DNA from: JBDKTH01 sp964558295
GTDB taxonomy: Bacteria > Planctomycetota > Planctomycetia > Pirellulales > Thermoguttaceae
Assembly: GCA_964558295.1 (NCBI GenBank)
Contig: CAZLDQ010000042.1
Coordinates: forward strand, 1-32,850
DNA: 32,850 nucleotides
Direction of reading: 5' to 3'
In this document: positions 32,215 to 32,850 of the stretch, piece after piece
How the letters are laid out: each line of letters opens with the position of its first letter
Position numbering within the stretch: the first letter of the stretch is position 1
Translations under genes and position numbers: made by a program
The notes under the pieces: model-generated
What the model was told of the DNA's origin: nothing
What the model saw: only the letters and a program-made list of their open reading frames with translations
Database searches by the model: none

Positions 32215-32823
32215 ATGGATACGACTCAGGCCGAGTTTGTGAACGGGATTGCGGTGCCGCTCGGCTGGTTCTATGCGCTGGCGGCGACGATCAATGGCAT
32301 CGCGGCGTGGCGGGCCGCACGCCGGGGGCAACAACATGGCCGGGCTATAGCATGGGGGTTGGTGGCCTTGCTGTTCGCGATTCTCGGCTGGCGGGCTTTT
32401 GGCGGACAACCGCTGGGCATGCCGGAAGTGGTTAAGAGGGGGATCGATGCGGTCCTCGGTCCAGTGACCTTCACGCTTGGCACTTGCTCGCTCTTGATCG
32501 TGTTCTATGTGGGACGCCGCCTCTTCGTCGTCCCGGGGGTCGCCTGGTCGGCGCTGAATGTCTCGCTGTTGTTCATGGGCCTTTCGCTGGCTGACCCCCA
32601 CTTCGCAGCAATCGTCACCCAGCCCGACAACGTGCCGATCGTAGCCATGGTCTACCTGCTGGCGTTTTTCACCTGGCTCGGCACAGCCCAGGCGGTCCGC
32701 AATGACGCGCGAATCGGCCGAGGACAAGAGCCGGTGGAGAAGGACTTTTCCGATACGGTTTTGGTCTGGCCGGACCTTGTCTACACGGAGCTGATCACCA
32801 TGGTGGCGATCAGCGTGCTGTAG
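32215..32823 (+). CDS. Polytopic membrane protein next to cytochrome b; C-terminus resembles start of subunit IV
   Basis: A 202-residue protein with five clear hydrophobic helices (about 9-32, 42-62, 79-104, 106-130, 140-161) and a sixth beginning at about 189. I do not recognise the first five-helix part. The last residues, WPDLVYTELITMVAISVL, resemble the first helix of cytochrome b6f subunit IV (WPNDLLYIF-type). Translation ends at TAG 32821-32823, but the frame continues with VVVSLS before a TAA at 32842-32844. The ATG is 38 nt after cytochrome b. It is either a complex-specific subunit or a fusion to subunit IV cut short by mutation or sequence error. Confidence 0.65.
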   Translation: MDTTQAEFVNGIAVPLGWFYALAATINGIAAWRAARRGQQHGRAIAWGLVALLFAILGWRAFGGQPLGMPEVVKRGIDAVLGPVTFTLGTCSLLIVFYVGRRLFVVPGVAWSALNVSLLFMGLSLADPHFAAIVTQPDNVPIVAMVYLLAFFTWLGTAQAVRNDARIGRGQEPVEKDFSDTVLVWPDLVYTELITMVAISVL

Positions 32824-32850
32824 GTGGTCGTGTCGCTCTCCTAACAAGAC

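Overview
This window looks like chromosomal DNA of a GC-rich, chemoheterotrophic bacterium, most probably a planctomycete. That assignment is inferred from gene content: a menaquinone-type MenC, a McsA/McsB pair outside Gram-positives, an NfnAB plus small glutamate-synthase-like module, long TPR and ABC-associated proteins, and repeated non-coding filler. I could not run any database search. There is no rRNA, tRNA, CRISPR array, transposase, integrase or phage gene. A run of ten Ns at 19033-19042 marks an assembly gap.

Layout. 1-2.5 kb: a small lipoprotein, an RsuA/RluB pseudouridine synthase and PyrK, all on +. 2.5-4.5 kb: ribosomal protein S20 and a TPR protein on -. 4.6-8.4 kb: a fused CobA-HemD tetrapyrrole enzyme (+), a 60-residue membrane protein (-), a class V aminotransferase (+) and CoaD (+). 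8.4-10 kb: McsA-McsB (-, overlapping by 4 nt). 10.3-13.6 kb: TrpE, a MenC-type enolase-superfamily enzyme and a GNAT acetyltransferase (+). 13.7-18.9 kb: an ABC-2 export-type operon made of a large anchored auxiliary protein, an ATPase and an internally duplicated permease (+). 19.1-20.7 kb: a tandem-GGDEF diguanylate cyclase (-). 21.2-24.6 kb: PyrB, PyrC and a NYN-domain protein (+). 24.7-27.0 kb: NfnB and NfnA (-), divergent from a glutamate-synthase-like flavoprotein at 27.5-29.1 kb (+). 29.3-30.6 kb: PurD (-). 30.8 kb to the end: Rieske protein, cytochrome b and a membrane protein of a quinol:cytochrome c reductase (+).

How the genes fit together. Most are housekeeping: pyrimidine synthesis (pyrK, pyrB, pyrC), purine synthesis (purD), tryptophan, CoA, heme/siroheme and menaquinone synthesis. 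Menaquinone would feed the Rieske/cytochrome b complex at the right end. The NfnAB flavoenzyme next to a glutamate-synthase-like protein suggests coupling of NAD(P)H and ferredoxin pools to nitrogen or redox metabolism.

Most unusual signal. The pyrB-pyrC intergenic region holds a 255-bp element (22171-22425). A 33-nt outer inverted repeat (32 of 33 paired) encloses two further long stems, separated from the outer stem by only 2 nt each. It is either a structured RNA or a MITE-like element built of nested palindromes. Other repeat signals are a 70-bp palindrome at 6187-6256 with a decayed half-copy inside the apparent GNAT reading frame, a second palindromic region at 29168-29267, and two 69-bp direct repeats flanking the assembly gap.
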